The position numbers were made by a program, and so were the translations under genes. A model generated the notes under the pieces. The model was given only the letters and a program-made list of their open reading frames with translations. It made no database searches and was not told the origin of the DNA. A DNA stretch of 64,000 nt from contig NZ_BAABAU010000001.1 of assembly GCF_039537585.1 (NCBI RefSeq), forward strand, positions 992,001 to 1,056,000, given 5' to 3'. Below are positions 1-7,535 of the stretch, one piece after another (the first letter of the stretch is position 1; the number at the start of each line of letters is the position of its first letter). The stretch is from Frondihabitans peucedani. GTDB lineage: Bacteria > Actinomycetota > Actinomycetes > Actinomycetales > Microbacteriaceae.

Positions 1-875
1 GTGCGGGCCCCGACGTCTCGGAGTGCCCGCAGCACCGCCTCCGCGCGCTGCGGAGCGAGGGGTGCCGGTCGGACGGCGGCGGGCTCGACATCCGAGGGCT
101 CCGACGGGAGGTCCTTCAGCGCGGCGATCCTGACTTCGGCGCCGAGGAGTCCTTCAGCCTCTTCGACCATGGAACGCTGGTGGGCGAGGTAGCGCCGCGT
201 GATGAGCTCGCGCTCGGGGTGCTCGGGCAGCCATCCCTCGCCGGCGCGGAGCAGCTTGCCGACCTCGTCGTCCGACACCCAGTAGTGCTTGGCGTCGTCG
301 AGGACCGGGAGCAGGACGTAGAGGTGACGGAGGGCCTCTCCGAGACGGACTTCACCCCGGAGGACGAGGTCGACGTAGGCGGAGTCGCCCCACTCCGGGA
401 ACGCAGGATCGAGCGGGATCGGCTTCGCGACGACGGTCCACCCGAGCGGCTCGAACAGTCGCGCCACGAGGTCGTCCGAGTCGCGTCCTCGAGCCGGCAG
501 GGCCGCCACGGTGATCTCGAGGGGCAGGGCTGACGCCGCGAGCTCGGGGAAGGACTCGCTCGTGCCGTTCATCGCTGTCCGGAACACCTGGCCGAGAGCG
601 ACGGCGACCATCGACGAGGAGGCGTACGGGCGGTCGTTCACGTAGCGCGCGAGGGTTGCCGCGTCGCTGCCGCGGAAGCGCTTGTCGCGGACGAGCCCTA
701 CGGGGTCGACCTCCAGCAGGAGCGCCACGGTGCACCTGTCGTCGGACACCTCGGGGTAGAAGACGTGAGCCGTGCCGACGCTGAGCGAGAAGGCCTGAGC
801 GCGGTCGGGGTGCTTGCGCAGGAGGTGGCTCAGATCGGACGCGGAGGGCGCGGTCGAGGTCACGGTGACCAGCAC
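1..875 (-). CDS. hen1: Hen1, 3'-terminal RNA ribose 2'-O-methyltransferase (5' part; runs off the left edge)
   Basis: About 291 residues of the N-terminal part are present; the C-terminal methyltransferase domain lies beyond the window. The translation carries the hallmarks of the bacterial Hen1 N-terminal domain: LLRKHPDRAQAF near residues 19-30, AHVFYPE, VDPVGLVR, YVNDRPYASSS, FEPLGWTV, FPEWGDS, LYVLLPVLDD followed by KHYWV, and a conserved HPERELITRRYLAHQRS helix. In known systems Hen1 methylates the 2'-OH at a cleaved RNA end before Pnkp reseals it, and its N-terminal half activates the Pnkp ligase. A GTG start at 875 follows GGAG at a good distance. The frame is open to the window edge. 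A pnkp partner is expected to the left but is not visible. Confidence 0.9.
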   Translation of the reverse strand, partial: MLVTVTSTAPSASDLSHLLRKHPDRAQAFSLSVGTAHVFYPEVSDDRCTVALLLEVDPVGLVRDKRFRGSDAATLARYVNDRPYASSSMVAVALGQVFRTAMNGTSESFPELAASALPLEITVAALPARGRDSDDLVARLFEPLGWTVVAKPIPLDPAFPEWGDSAYVDLVLRGEVRLGEALRHLYVLLPVLDDAKHYWVSDDEVGKLLRAGEGWLPEHPERELITRRYLAHQRSMVEEAEGLLGAEVRIAALKDLPSEPSDVEPAAVRPAPLAPQRAEAVLRALRDVGAR

Positions 876-935
876 GGGTCTCCTTCAATCGGCGGACGGT
901 AGCCGATCAGTCTAGGGCCGGCGGCGACCAGCCCC

Positions 936-1493
936 TCACACCGGCTGCAGCGCGACCGTCTCCCCCGCGGGCAGCTCGACACGGATCGGATCGCCGGCCC
1001 GGAGCACACCGCCCGTGACGACGACCGACATGACGCCGCCCTTCCGCTCGACCTCGCCGTCCTGCGAGTGCCCGAGCACCTCCTTCAGGAGGCCCGGCTC
1101 GAAGCCGTTGATCTGCTGGCACGGGTTGCGGAGGCCGGTCACGCGGACCACGGCCTCCTCGCCGAGGTGCAGGAGCGTGTCGGCAGGGAGCCGCAGCAGG
1201 TCTACGCCGCGCGTGGTGACATTCTCGCCGAGCTGCCCGGGTGCGACCTCGTAGCCCCGCTCGCCGACCTCGTCGAAGAGCTCGGCGTGGATCAGGTGCA
1301 CCTGCCGCAGGTTCGGCTGCGCAGGATCACGGGCAACCCTCGACAGGTGCTGCACGGTCACGCCCGCGTGCGCGTCGCCCTCCACCCCGAGGCCTGCGAC
1401 CAGCAGGATCTCGTCGACGACGTCCTTGCTGAAGCGGTGCTGCCCGTCTCGGCTGACGGCCACCACGGATCCTGCCTGTTCGCTCTGTGCCAT
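936..1493 (-). CDS. MOSC domain-containing protein
   Basis: 185 residues. The MOSC (molybdenum cofactor sulfurase C-terminal) fold is indicated by GVEGDAHAG (about 37-44), the QVHLIHAELFDE segment, PGQLGENVTTRGVDLLRLP (about 85-103) and the conserved cysteine in RNPCQQI (C125). Stand-alone MOSC proteins bind molybdenum or sulfur cofactors or detoxify N-hydroxylated compounds; the substrate here cannot be told. The ATG at 1493 was chosen because the domain begins directly after it and GAGA lies upstream; a longer frame reaches 1559 without domain support. It follows the SDR gene on the same strand after a hairpin. Confidence 0.88.
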   Translation of the reverse strand: MAQSEQAGSVVAVSRDGQHRFSKDVVDEILLVAGLGVEGDAHAGVTVQHLSRVARDPAQPNLRQVHLIHAELFDEVGERGYEVAPGQLGENVTTRGVDLLRLPADTLLHLGEEAVVRVTGLRNPCQQINGFEPGLLKEVLGHSQDGEVERKGGVMSVVVTGGVLRAGDPIRVELPAGETVALQPV

Positions 1494-1559
1494 GCCCGAT
1501 TCTCTCGCACCGACCCGCTCGGCGCGCATCGACGCACGCCGCTCCCATAATCGCGACAT

Positions 1560-1583
1560 GAAACCACTGCGCGCGGTGGTTTC
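1560..1583. terminator. hairpin downstream of the SDR gene
   Basis: An 8-bp perfect stem (GAAACCAC / GTGGTTTC) with an 8-base GC loop, 50 bases past the SDR stop and 67 bases before the MOSC start. A run of T lies at its + strand 3' side only. It probably ends or attenuates the SDR transcript. Confidence 0.5.
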
Positions 1584-1600
1584 TTGTCGCGATCTCGGGC

Positions 1601-1624
1601 GAGGGCGCGGGCGAGGGCGCGGGC
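1601..1624. repeat. tandem 12-bp repeat, two copies
   Basis: The 12-base unit GAGGGCGCGGGC occurs twice head to tail just downstream of the SDR stop codon. No function is visible. Confidence 0.6.
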
Positions 1625-1633
1625 CCGGTGCCG

Positions 1634-2626
1634 CTAGGCCCGGCCAGCAGCGGCGCGGCGCGCGACCACGACCGCACCGGCCGCGAGCGCCCCGACGAGC
1701 AGGAGGTTCCGCGAGATCGTCCGGCGGCGCCCCTTCCAGCCGCCGGTGGTGGTCGCATCGGCAGGATCCGCGCTCGGCTCGAACAGGGCGCCGGACGTGT
1801 CGGGCGCCGACTCCTTTCTCGACAGGTGCGTCTTCTCCGTTTGCAGGGCCATCTGCGCCTCCACCGCAGCGGGCGTCATGCGGTGCTGCCGGACGAGGGC
1901 CCTGCCGATCCTGCCGACCGCGATCTCGGTGCCCTTGCCCGGAGCAGTCGCCGCCTTGACGACGGCGGCGGCCACCTGCTCGACCGGGTACACCGGCGGC
2001 ATCGCCTGGATCGCCCGGCCGGTGTGGTTGGCGCTGTGCCGGAAGAAGGGCGTGTCGACCGTCGGAGGCAGGACGGTGACGACGTGCACGTGCTTCTGCT
2101 TCGCGAGCGCCAGCTCGGACCGGAGGCTGACGCCGAGCGCGCGGACCGCCGCCCTCGACATGCCGTAGGGCGCCGTGTACGGCTGCGGCACCTCGCCCAC
2201 GATCGACGACACGTTGACGACCACTCCGTGCCGCTGACGCACCATGACCCGGAGGGCTGCCCGCGCCCCGTAGACGTAGCCCATGATGTTGACGTCGAGC
2301 ACCCGCCGGAACTCGTCCATCGGCATGTCGAGGAACGGCGAGAACGACGACACGGCGGCGTCGTTGACCCAGACGTCGATCCTGCCGGTCGTCGAGAGCG
2401 CCCTGGCGCCCAGCCGGTCGACCGCCTGCTCGTCGGTGGTGTCGGTCGGCACGACCACGGCGACGGCTCCGCGCTTCCGGCAGAGCGCAGCGACCTCCTC
2501 GAGGGCGTCGGCGCGCCGAGCGGCGAGGAGGAGGGTGGTGCCGCGTTCGGCGAACCGGAGGGCCGATGCTCGGCCGATCCCGCTCGAGGCTCCTGTGATG
2601 ACGATGGTCCGCTCGCGTGTGCTCAT
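1634..2626 (-). CDS. SDR-family oxidoreductase with C-terminal membrane segment
   Basis: 330 residues, a classical short-chain dehydrogenase. The Rossmann glycine motif TGASSGIG is at 11-18, the NDAA motif at 88-91, the catalytic serine near 140-141 and tyrosine Y154. The lysine normally four residues after the tyrosine is an arginine (Y154-G-M-S-R158), so catalysis may be altered. After the Rossmann domain (about 1-250) comes a polar linker and a hydrophobic segment, LLLVGALAAGAVVVA (about 309-323), which should anchor the protein to the membrane. Similar SDRs with a C-terminal helix are common in actinobacteria; the substrate is unknown. A hairpin follows the stop. Confidence 0.85.
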   Translation of the reverse strand: MSTRERTIVITGASSGIGRASALRFAERGTTLLLAARRADALEEVAALCRKRGAVAVVVPTDTTDEQAVDRLGARALSTTGRIDVWVNDAAVSSFSPFLDMPMDEFRRVLDVNIMGYVYGARAALRVMVRQRHGVVVNVSSIVGEVPQPYTAPYGMSRAAVRALGVSLRSELALAKQKHVHVVTVLPPTVDTPFFRHSANHTGRAIQAMPPVYPVEQVAAAVVKAATAPGKGTEIAVGRIGRALVRQHRMTPAAVEAQMALQTEKTHLSRKESAPDTSGALFEPSADPADATTTGGWKGRRRTISRNLLLVGALAAGAVVVARRAAAGRA

Positions 2627-2771
2627 GGGTCCCTTGTAGACCGGGCCCGTCTGCCGTGCCGACGGTTGCGCTTTCGCGGGAGGTCGTCTAGCGGCGGTGA
2701 GACGAGATCAGACTCACGAACGAGAATTCCCCGCGGAAGAAGCGACGCTTCGACCACGGGGAACCGGATTC

Positions 2772-2847
<76 letters not shown>

Positions 2848-2940
2848 GTGGCCTGTGGAAACCGGAGTTCCGCAACCGAGGAACAACATTAGCATGAGAT
2901 GAAGGCGCTCAAGAACGCGCCTCAGCATCGAAGGAGAACC

Positions 2941-3414
2941 ATGTCCGATCGCCTCGAGAAGGGCGCTGTCGCGCCCGACTTCACCCTCCCCGACGAGACC
3001 GGCAAGCCGGTCTCGCTCTCCGACTTCCGGGGCAGCAGGGTGATCGTGTACTTCTACCCGGCGGCGTCGACGTTGGGGTGCACGACTGAGGCGTGCGACT
3101 TCCGCGACAACATCAACTCGCTGAAGTCGGCCGGCTACCAGGTGCTCGGGGTCTCGAAAGACGAGGCGCCGGCGCTCCAGAGGTTCCGCGACGAGCAGGG
3201 GCTGAACTTCCCTCTGCTGAGCGACCTCGACCTGGGCGTCCACCAGGAGTACGCGGCCTACGGTGAGAAGTCCCTCTACGGCAAGACCGTCACCGGCGTG
3301 ATCCGGTCGACGATCGTCGTCGACGAGGAGGGCCGCGTCGAGCTGCCCCTCTACAACGTCAAGGCGACGGGGCACGTGGCGTCGCTCCGCAAGAAGCTCG
3401 GCATCGACGACTAG
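2941..3414 (+). CDS. bcp: thioredoxin-dependent thiol peroxidase (Bcp/PrxQ peroxiredoxin)
   Basis: 157 residues, the usual length for Bcp. It reduces hydrogen peroxide and organic hydroperoxides in the cytoplasm using thioredoxin. The peroxidatic cysteine C47 and resolving cysteine C52 lie in LGCTTEACDFRD, the PrxQ arrangement with the two cysteines five residues apart. APDFTLPDETG is at 11-21. The ATG at 2941 was chosen over an upstream in-frame ATG at 2899 because AGGAG lies 5 bases before it and the family begins here. It stands alone, just after the divergent tRNA-Lys. In YFYPAASTLGCT the usual K-D-D-T-P is changed, but both cysteines are kept. Confidence 0.95.
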   Translation: MSDRLEKGAVAPDFTLPDETGKPVSLSDFRGSRVIVYFYPAASTLGCTTEACDFRDNINSLKSAGYQVLGVSKDEAPALQRFRDEQGLNFPLLSDLDLGVHQEYAAYGEKSLYGKTVTGVIRSTIVVDEEGRVELPLYNVKATGHVASLRKKLGIDD

Positions 3415-3434
3415 CCGGTCGGCGTCGCGCGCCG

Positions 3435-3872
3435 TCAGTCGCGCTTCGTCGTCGCCGCGACGACGGAGGGCGAGATCAGCAGGACGAAGACGACGACGGC
3501 CGGCACGACGAGCGCCCAGCCGACCGCGGGCGTGGCGGTGAGGCCCTGGAAGCACCCGATCCCGACGGCGAACATCAGCACCTGCCAGACGATCGAGGCA
3601 CCGCGCATCCAGGCCCTCCCCCGCCAGGCCGCGACGACGATGAAGCCCAGCCACACGGTGGCCACGAGGGCGAGCACCAGGATCGCGATGCCTGCGGCGA
3701 CCGAGTCGGCGGTCGCCCCGAAGACCTCCGCGACCAGCACGAGCGACACGACGACCATCAGGAGGAACTCGGCCGTCAGGAGCACGATCAGCAGCCACAT
3801 CAGCGGCGGTCTCGGGGCCGACACCTGTCGTCTCGAGACGTCGTCACGTGGATGTCCGCCCGGCTCCGTCAC
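3435..3872 (-). CDS. small integral membrane protein, function unknown
   Basis: 145 residues with a polar N-terminus (about 1-23) and four predicted transmembrane helices: about 24-50, 57-82, 90-110 and 115-138. No catalytic motif is recognisable. The GTG start at 3872 has AGAGGA upstream. It is convergent with bcp and divergent from whiB1. Small four-span proteins of this kind are common in Microbacteriaceae; I do not recognise a named family. Confidence 0.7.
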   Translation of the reverse strand: MTEPGGHPRDDVSRRQVSAPRPPLMWLLIVLLTAEFLLMVVVSLVLVAEVFGATADSVAAGIAILVLALVATVWLGFIVVAAWRGRAWMRGASIVWQVLMFAVGIGCFQGLTATPAVGWALVVPAVVVFVLLISPSVVAATTKRD

Positions 3873-3943
3873 GCTTGAAGTCCTCTCTTAACCCCTTGAT
3901 TTGGTCACACCAGTATGCGACCATATTCGAGGTCGAAGTGACG

Positions 3944-3959
3944 TGCACATTGCTGTGCA
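3944..3959. promoter_or_regulatory. inverted repeat upstream of whiB1
   Basis: TGCACA-TTGC-TGTGCA is a perfect 6-4-6 inverted repeat about 80 bases before the whiB1 start, in an unusually AT-rich stretch. It could be an operator or a leader hairpin. Weak -35/-10-like elements (TTGGTC, CATATT) lie just upstream, at about 3901-3926. Confidence 0.45.
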
Positions 3960-3990
3960 TGCCTCCCGAATTCTTTTCTTTCCCCCACCG

Positions 3991-4017
3991 GAACCCGAGC
4001 ACTTTGCTGTGGGGTTC
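3991..4017 (+). promoter_or_regulatory. hairpin in the whiB1 leader
   Basis: GAACCC pairs with GGGTTC, and AGCA pairs with TGCT inside it around a CTT loop. The hairpin ends 8 bases before the AAGGAG ribosome-binding site of whiB1 (4025-4030), so it could influence initiation. Confidence 0.4.
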
Positions 4018-4039
4018 AGCATTTAAGGAGTACCCATAG

Positions 4040-4288
4040 ATGGATTGGCGTGACAAGGCCGCCTGCCTCACTGCAGACCCGGAGCTCTTCTTCCCCGTCG
4101 GCAACACCGGGCCCGCCGTCGACCAGATCGACAAGGCGAAGGCCGTCTGCGGGCGCTGCACCGTCACCGAGACCTGCCTCCAGTACGCGCTCGAGACCTC
4201 CCAGGACTCCGGCGTCTGGGGCGGCCTGAGCGAAGACGAGCGCCGCGCCCTCAAGCGCCGCGCCGCTCGCGCCCGCCGCGCCAGCTAG
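4040..4288 (+). CDS. whiB1: WhiB1-type [4Fe-4S] transcriptional regulator
   Basis: 82 residues. The four iron-sulfur cysteines are C9, C37, C40 and C46, followed by GVWGG (58-62) and the basic tail RRALKRRAARARR. The start MDWRDKAAC and the stretch DPELFFPVGNTGPA match WhiB1, the essential nitric-oxide-sensing member in mycobacteria, which binds DNA and the housekeeping sigma factor. The ATG at 4040 is preceded by AAGGAG. The neighbouring pdtaS on the opposite strand gives the same pair as Rv3219/Rv3220c in M. tuberculosis. A long AT-rich leader with two inverted repeats suggests controlled expression. Confidence 0.95.
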   Translation: MDWRDKAACLTADPELFFPVGNTGPAVDQIDKAKAVCGRCTVTETCLQYALETSQDSGVWGGLSEDERRALKRRAARARRAS

Positions 4289-4322
4289 TCTCGGCCCGGC
4301 CTCACAACTTCACACGATCACG

Positions 4323-4377
4323 GCAGACCCTCGGGTCTGCGGCGCCGGGGGGCGCGTTCCGGCACGGGAGACCGTGC
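4323..4377. terminator. two hairpins between convergent whiB1 and pdtaS
   Basis: GCAGACCC/GGGTCTGC forms an 8-bp stem at 4323-4340 and GCACGG/CCGTGC a 6-bp stem with GAGA loop at 4362-4377. Their place between two gene 3' ends fits bidirectional termination; there is no long T run. Confidence 0.55.
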
Positions 4378-4442
4378 GGGGCGCGCCCTTCGTCTGTCTC
4401 GCGCCGTCGTGATCCTGCGCGGTTCAATAAGGCCAGCCGGGC

Positions 4443-5939
4443 CTACGCCGGCTGCTGGATCCAACGCAGCGGCACATCGATAGTCACCTCGGTGCCCGAG
4501 CCGACCAGCGTGTGCCAGTCGATGGTGCCGGCGAGCTCGCCCTGGATCAGCGTGCGGACGATCTGAGTGCCGAGCCCGGAGCCGACCTTGCCCTCGGGCA
4601 GGCCGATGCCGTTGTCGCGCACCTTCACGGTGAGCTCCTCGTCGGTGCGCTCCGCGATGATGTCGACGTCGCCGTCGCGGCCGTCGAGGCCGTGCTCGAC
4701 CGCGTTCGTGACGAGCTCGGTCAGGGCCAGGGCGAGCGGCGTGGCGTACTCGCTCGGCAGGGTGCCGAAGCTGCCGGTGAACTTGGGTCGGACGGTGGTG
4801 TTGTGCGACGAGGCGACCTCGGCGATGAGCAGCAGCACGCGTTCGAAGACCGTGTCGAAGTCGACGTTCTGGTTGAGGCCCTCCGAGAGTGTGTCGTGCA
4901 CGACGGCGATCGACTCGACGCGCCGCATGGCCTGATTGAGAGCGTCGCGGGCCACGTCGGTGTGCGTGCGCCGCGCCTGGATGCGCAGGAGCGACGCCAC
5001 GGTCTGCAGGTTGTTCTTGACGCGGTGGTGGATCTCGCGGATCGTCGCGTCTTTGGTGATGAGCTCGCGCTCCTGGTGGCGGAGCTCGGTGACGTCGCGG
5101 CAGAGGACGATCGCGCCGACGCGTTCGCCGCGGTCGCGCAGCGGGATGGCCCGGAGCGAGACCGTCACGCCCTTCGCCTCCACGTCGGTGCGCCACGGCG
5201 CCCGGCCGGTGACGACGAGTGGCAGCGACTCGTCGACGACGAGCTTGCCGGAGAGCAGGTTCGTGGTCACCTCGGCGAGGGACTCGCCCTCGAGCTCGCC
5301 GAGGAAGCCCATGCGGTTGAAGGCCGAGAGGCCGTTCGGGCTCGCGAAGACCACGGTGCCGTCGACGTCGAGTCGGAGGAGACCGTCGGATGCACGCGGG
5401 GCGCCGCGGCGCGGGCCGGTCGGAGCCCCGAGATCGGGGAAGTCGCCGGCGGCGATCATGGCGAACAGGTCGTTCGCGCACTGGTTGAAGGTCAGCTCCT
5501 GACGGCTCGGCGTGCGGGCCTCGCTGAGGTTGGTGTGCCGGGTGATGACGGCGATCGGGTGCTCGCTTACGTCGGGACGGCTCGCCCCGAGGCGACGCAG
5601 GACGGGCACGGCGCGCACGCGCGTCGGGGTCTCCTCGTACCAGTCGGGCGCGGCCGAGTCGACGATCCGCGAGGCCTCGAAGGCCTGGCTGATCTGGGCG
5701 CGCCACTCCGGACGCACCTCCTGCCCGACGAAGTCGCGGTAGAACAGCGTCGCCGAGCTCGACGGCCGCGCGTGGGCGACCGCCACGAAGCTGCCGGAGT
5801 CGGTGGGCACCCAGAGCACCATGTCGGCGAACGCGAGGTCGGCGAGCAGCTGCCAGTCGCCGACGAGCAGGTGCAGCCACTCGACGTCGGCCTCACTGGA
5901 GCGGCCCTGGGCGAGAACGAGATCACTGAGCGTCGACAC
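4443..5939 (-). CDS. pdtaS: PdtaS-type sensor histidine kinase (HisKA_2)
   Basis: 498 residues, soluble. An N-terminal GAF-like domain (about 10-160) is followed by a PAS domain (about 183-290), then a HisKA_2 dimerisation helix with REIHHRVKNNLQ (phosphoacceptor near H304) and an HATPase with the N box ELVTNAVEHG (about 408-417) and glycine boxes DNGIGLP and GSGLGTQIV. In mycobacteria PdtaS phosphorylates the ANTAR response regulator PdtaR; no pdtaR lies in the window. The GTG start at 5939 sits six bases after TAGGCT, so the transcript is probably leaderless. It is convergent with whiB1, as in M. tuberculosis. Confidence 0.92.
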   Translation of the reverse strand: MSTLSDLVLAQGRSSEADVEWLHLLVGDWQLLADLAFADMVLWVPTDSGSFVAVAHARPSSSATLFYRDFVGQEVRPEWRAQISQAFEASRIVDSAAPDWYEETPTRVRAVPVLRRLGASRPDVSEHPIAVITRHTNLSEARTPSRQELTFNQCANDLFAMIAAGDFPDLGAPTGPRRGAPRASDGLLRLDVDGTVVFASPNGLSAFNRMGFLGELEGESLAEVTTNLLSGKLVVDESLPLVVTGRAPWRTDVEAKGVTVSLRAIPLRDRGERVGAIVLCRDVTELRHQERELITKDATIREIHHRVKNNLQTVASLLRIQARRTHTDVARDALNQAMRRVESIAVVHDTLSEGLNQNVDFDTVFERVLLLIAEVASSHNTTVRPKFTGSFGTLPSEYATPLALALTELVTNAVEHGLDGRDGDVDIIAERTDEELTVKVRDNGIGLPEGKVGSGLGTQIVRTLIQGELAGTIDWHTLVGSGTEVTIDVPLRWIQQPA

Positions 5940-5945
5940 GACACC

Positions 5946-5951
5946 AGCCTA
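5946..5951 (-). promoter_or_regulatory. -10 element of pdtaS (leaderless)
   Basis: TAGGCT matches TANNNT and lies exactly six bases before the GTG start, the spacing expected when the transcript begins at the start codon. Confidence 0.5.
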
Positions 5952-5996
5952 AACGCCAGCACCCGGGAGTCCTGCCGCGGGCGGAGATAGAAGGAC

Positions 5997-6005
5997 TTGT
6001 CCACA
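5997..6005 (+). promoter_or_regulatory. DnaA-box-like 9-mer
   Basis: TTGTCCACA equals the actinobacterial DnaA-box consensus. It lies in the divergent promoter region of pdtaS and the Rv3235-like gene. It is a single copy, so it is not an origin. Confidence 0.45.
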
Positions 6006-6124
6006 GTTCGATTAGGCGACGCGTGTCGCTCACTCGAAATGTCATATGTTGATGCTAAGCCCGCAGGGTCGCCCCCGGGCCTCCTGCCGGACGCTCCTTC
6101 CGTACACGAGCGAGAGCAGTCACC

Positions 6125-6679
6125 ATGCCCCAGTCCTCCGCCGCGCTTCTCCGCGACGACCTCCTCCCCACTCCCCTGCCTCCCACCACCCGGCCTCCCG
6201 CTGCCCGGCCTCCCGGCGCGCACCCCCGTGCGGAGCCCCACCTGCGGGCGCTGCCCCCGCTCGCCCCCGCGGCTGCCGTTCCGACGGCGTCGCGGCCGGC
6301 CCCGCTGATCCCGCCGCCGAGCCCGGTGCCTCGGGCCGAGCTGCCCGATCCTGAGCCGCTCGCCACGAGCCTCGCCCGCTGCGTCGTCGAGATCCTGGCC
6401 GGAGCCCGCGACATCGAGCAGATCGCCCGCTGGGTGACCGACGACGTGTTCCGCCACGTGCAGAAGCGCGTGGCCCTGGCCGCACGAGCGCGGAGCGCCC
6501 GCGGCGAGCAGGCCCGGCGCCCCTCGTTCTCGGTCGGGACCGTGCGGGTGACCGAGCCGGCCGACGGCATCGTCGAGGCGGTGATCATCATCCACGGCCG
6601 GGCTCGGAGCCGGGCCGTCGCGCTGCGGCTCGAGGCCTTCAACAGCCGCTGGCGGGCGTCCGCCGTGCACGTGCTCTAG
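6125..6679 (+). CDS. Rv3235 family protein
   Basis: 184 residues. The first 75 are proline- and alanine-rich and probably disordered. The conserved C-terminal domain (about 78-184) has LARCVVEILAGARDIEQIARWVTDDVFRHVQKR and ends in EAFNSRWRASAVHVL, typical of the Rv3235 family found near secA in actinobacteria. Its function is unknown; the fold resembles small mixed alpha/beta domains. The ATG at 6125 was chosen as the start nearest the family N-terminus. A 185-base divergent region with an AT-rich stretch (TCATATGTTGAT near 6042-6053) lies upstream. Confidence 0.85.
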   Translation: MPQSSAALLRDDLLPTPLPPTTRPPAARPPGAHPRAEPHLRALPPLAPAAAVPTASRPAPLIPPPSPVPRAELPDPEPLATSLARCVVEILAGARDIEQIARWVTDDVFRHVQKRVALAARARSARGEQARRPSFSVGTVRVTEPADGIVEAVIIIHGRARSRAVALRLEAFNSRWRASAVHVL

Positions 6680-6699
6680 GGGCGACCCGGGCGGGCCAG

Positions 6700-6793
6700 G
6701 CGCGGCGCCGGCAGGTCAGCGCGACGCCGGCAGGTCAGCGCGGCGCGGGCAGGTCAGCGCGGCGCGGGCAGGTCGGCGCGGCGCGGGCAGTCA
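6700..6793. repeat. tandem 19-bp repeats, nearly five copies
   Basis: The 19-base unit GCGCGGCGCGGGCAGGTCA recurs at 6700, 6719, 6738 and 6757 with one to three changes, then partially from 6776 to the tetR stop. It fills the space between two convergent genes. It is too short and too uniform, without spacers, to be CRISPR. Confidence 0.85.
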
Positions 6794-7495
6794 ACGCTGC
6801 GTGGGCCCCTCGGCGTCGGCGATGCGGGCGAGCCACACGTCGAGCAGCTGACGCTCCGCCGGCTCGAGCGCGCGCGAGAGCGGCGCCAGAGCCCGGAGGG
6901 TGGTCGCCGCGGCGGCGAGCGACCCGTCGCCGGTCGCGGGCGCGTCCGTGGTGATCGCCGCGATCGTCGACTCGCGGGCCAGGTCGCTGAGGCCGAGGTC
7001 GCGCTCGTCGGGAGAGACATCGATGAGGCTCAGGATCACGCCCCGGGCCGTGGCATGCATCAGGGCGACGGCGCGCTCGACCGACACGGCGAGCCGCCCG
7101 GCTGCCGCGACCCGCGACACCTTCTCACGCAGCAGCGCCCGACCCGAGACCACCGAGGGCCCGTCGTGGGGGCGCGCGTCGGCGATGCGGTAGGCCGCGG
7201 GCTGATCGAGGCCGAAGCGGACCGTGTCGTCCCAGCCCGCCCGCAGTGCCTCGACCGGATCATCCGGCAGAGTCGTCGAGCTCTTGCCTGCGACCCAGTC
7301 GGCGAAGGCGCGTTCGGCCGCGGCGTCGAGCAGGCCGTCCTTGTCGCCGAAGAGGCGGTAGATCGCCGGTGCCTGGACTCCCGCCCTGGAGATGATCGCC
7401 CTGGTCGAGACCGACGGGGCACCGCCCTCGCGGAGGAGGTCGAGCACGGCGGTCAGGATCCGCTCGTGGGGGCTGGCCGCACCGTTCACCGTCAT
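6791..7495 (-). CDS. TetR/AcrR family transcriptional regulator
   Basis: 234 residues. The N-terminal helix-turn-helix domain (about 8-56) reads ILTAVLDLLREGGAPSVSTRAIISRAGVQAPAIYRLFGDKDGLLDAAAERAF, a classic TetR signature. The C-terminal ligand-binding domain (about 65-234) is not conserved in an informative way. It is divergent from the NmrA-like gene at 7578, and inverted repeats lie between them, so it most likely represses itself and that neighbour. The ATG at 7495 is preceded at six bases by TAGCAT, giving a leaderless transcript. The stop codon sits at the end of the 19-bp repeat array. Confidence 0.92.
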   Translation of the reverse strand: MTVNGAASPHERILTAVLDLLREGGAPSVSTRAIISRAGVQAPAIYRLFGDKDGLLDAAAERAFADWVAGKSSTTLPDDPVEALRAGWDDTVRFGLDQPAAYRIADARPHDGPSVVSGRALLREKVSRVAAAGRLAVSVERAVALMHATARGVILSLIDVSPDERDLGLSDLARESTIAAITTDAPATGDGSLAAAATTLRALAPLSRALEPAERQLLDVWLARIADAEGPTQR

Positions 7496-7501
7496 GTTCC
7501 G

Positions 7502-7507
7502 ATGCTA
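7502..7507 (-). promoter_or_regulatory. -10 element of the tetR gene
   Basis: TAGCAT (TANNNT) is six bases before the ATG. The operator-like palindrome at 7515-7535 lies immediately upstream, in the -15 to -35 region. Confidence 0.5.
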
Positions 7508-7514
7508 CCAACAT

Positions 7515-7535
7515 CGTGTTAGCCTCGCTATCACG
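7515..7535. promoter_or_regulatory. palindromic TetR operator candidate
   Basis: CGTGTTAGC-CTC-GCTATCACG is a 9-3-9 inverted repeat with one mismatch, in the middle of the divergent promoter. A second repeat, GCTACC-N8-GGTAGC, is at 7538-7557. Binding here would cover the tetR promoter and probably that of the NmrA-like gene. Confidence 0.65.

Noticed and set aside
1-192. A + strand gene at the left edge
   Set aside because: It is antisense to hen1, with a shuffled composition and no domain.
5940-6124. Replication origin
   Set aside because: Only one DnaA-box-like 9-mer is present, without a cluster or neighbouring dnaA/dnaN.
6700-6793. CRISPR array
   Set aside because: The 19-base units are directly joined without spacers and no cas gene is present.
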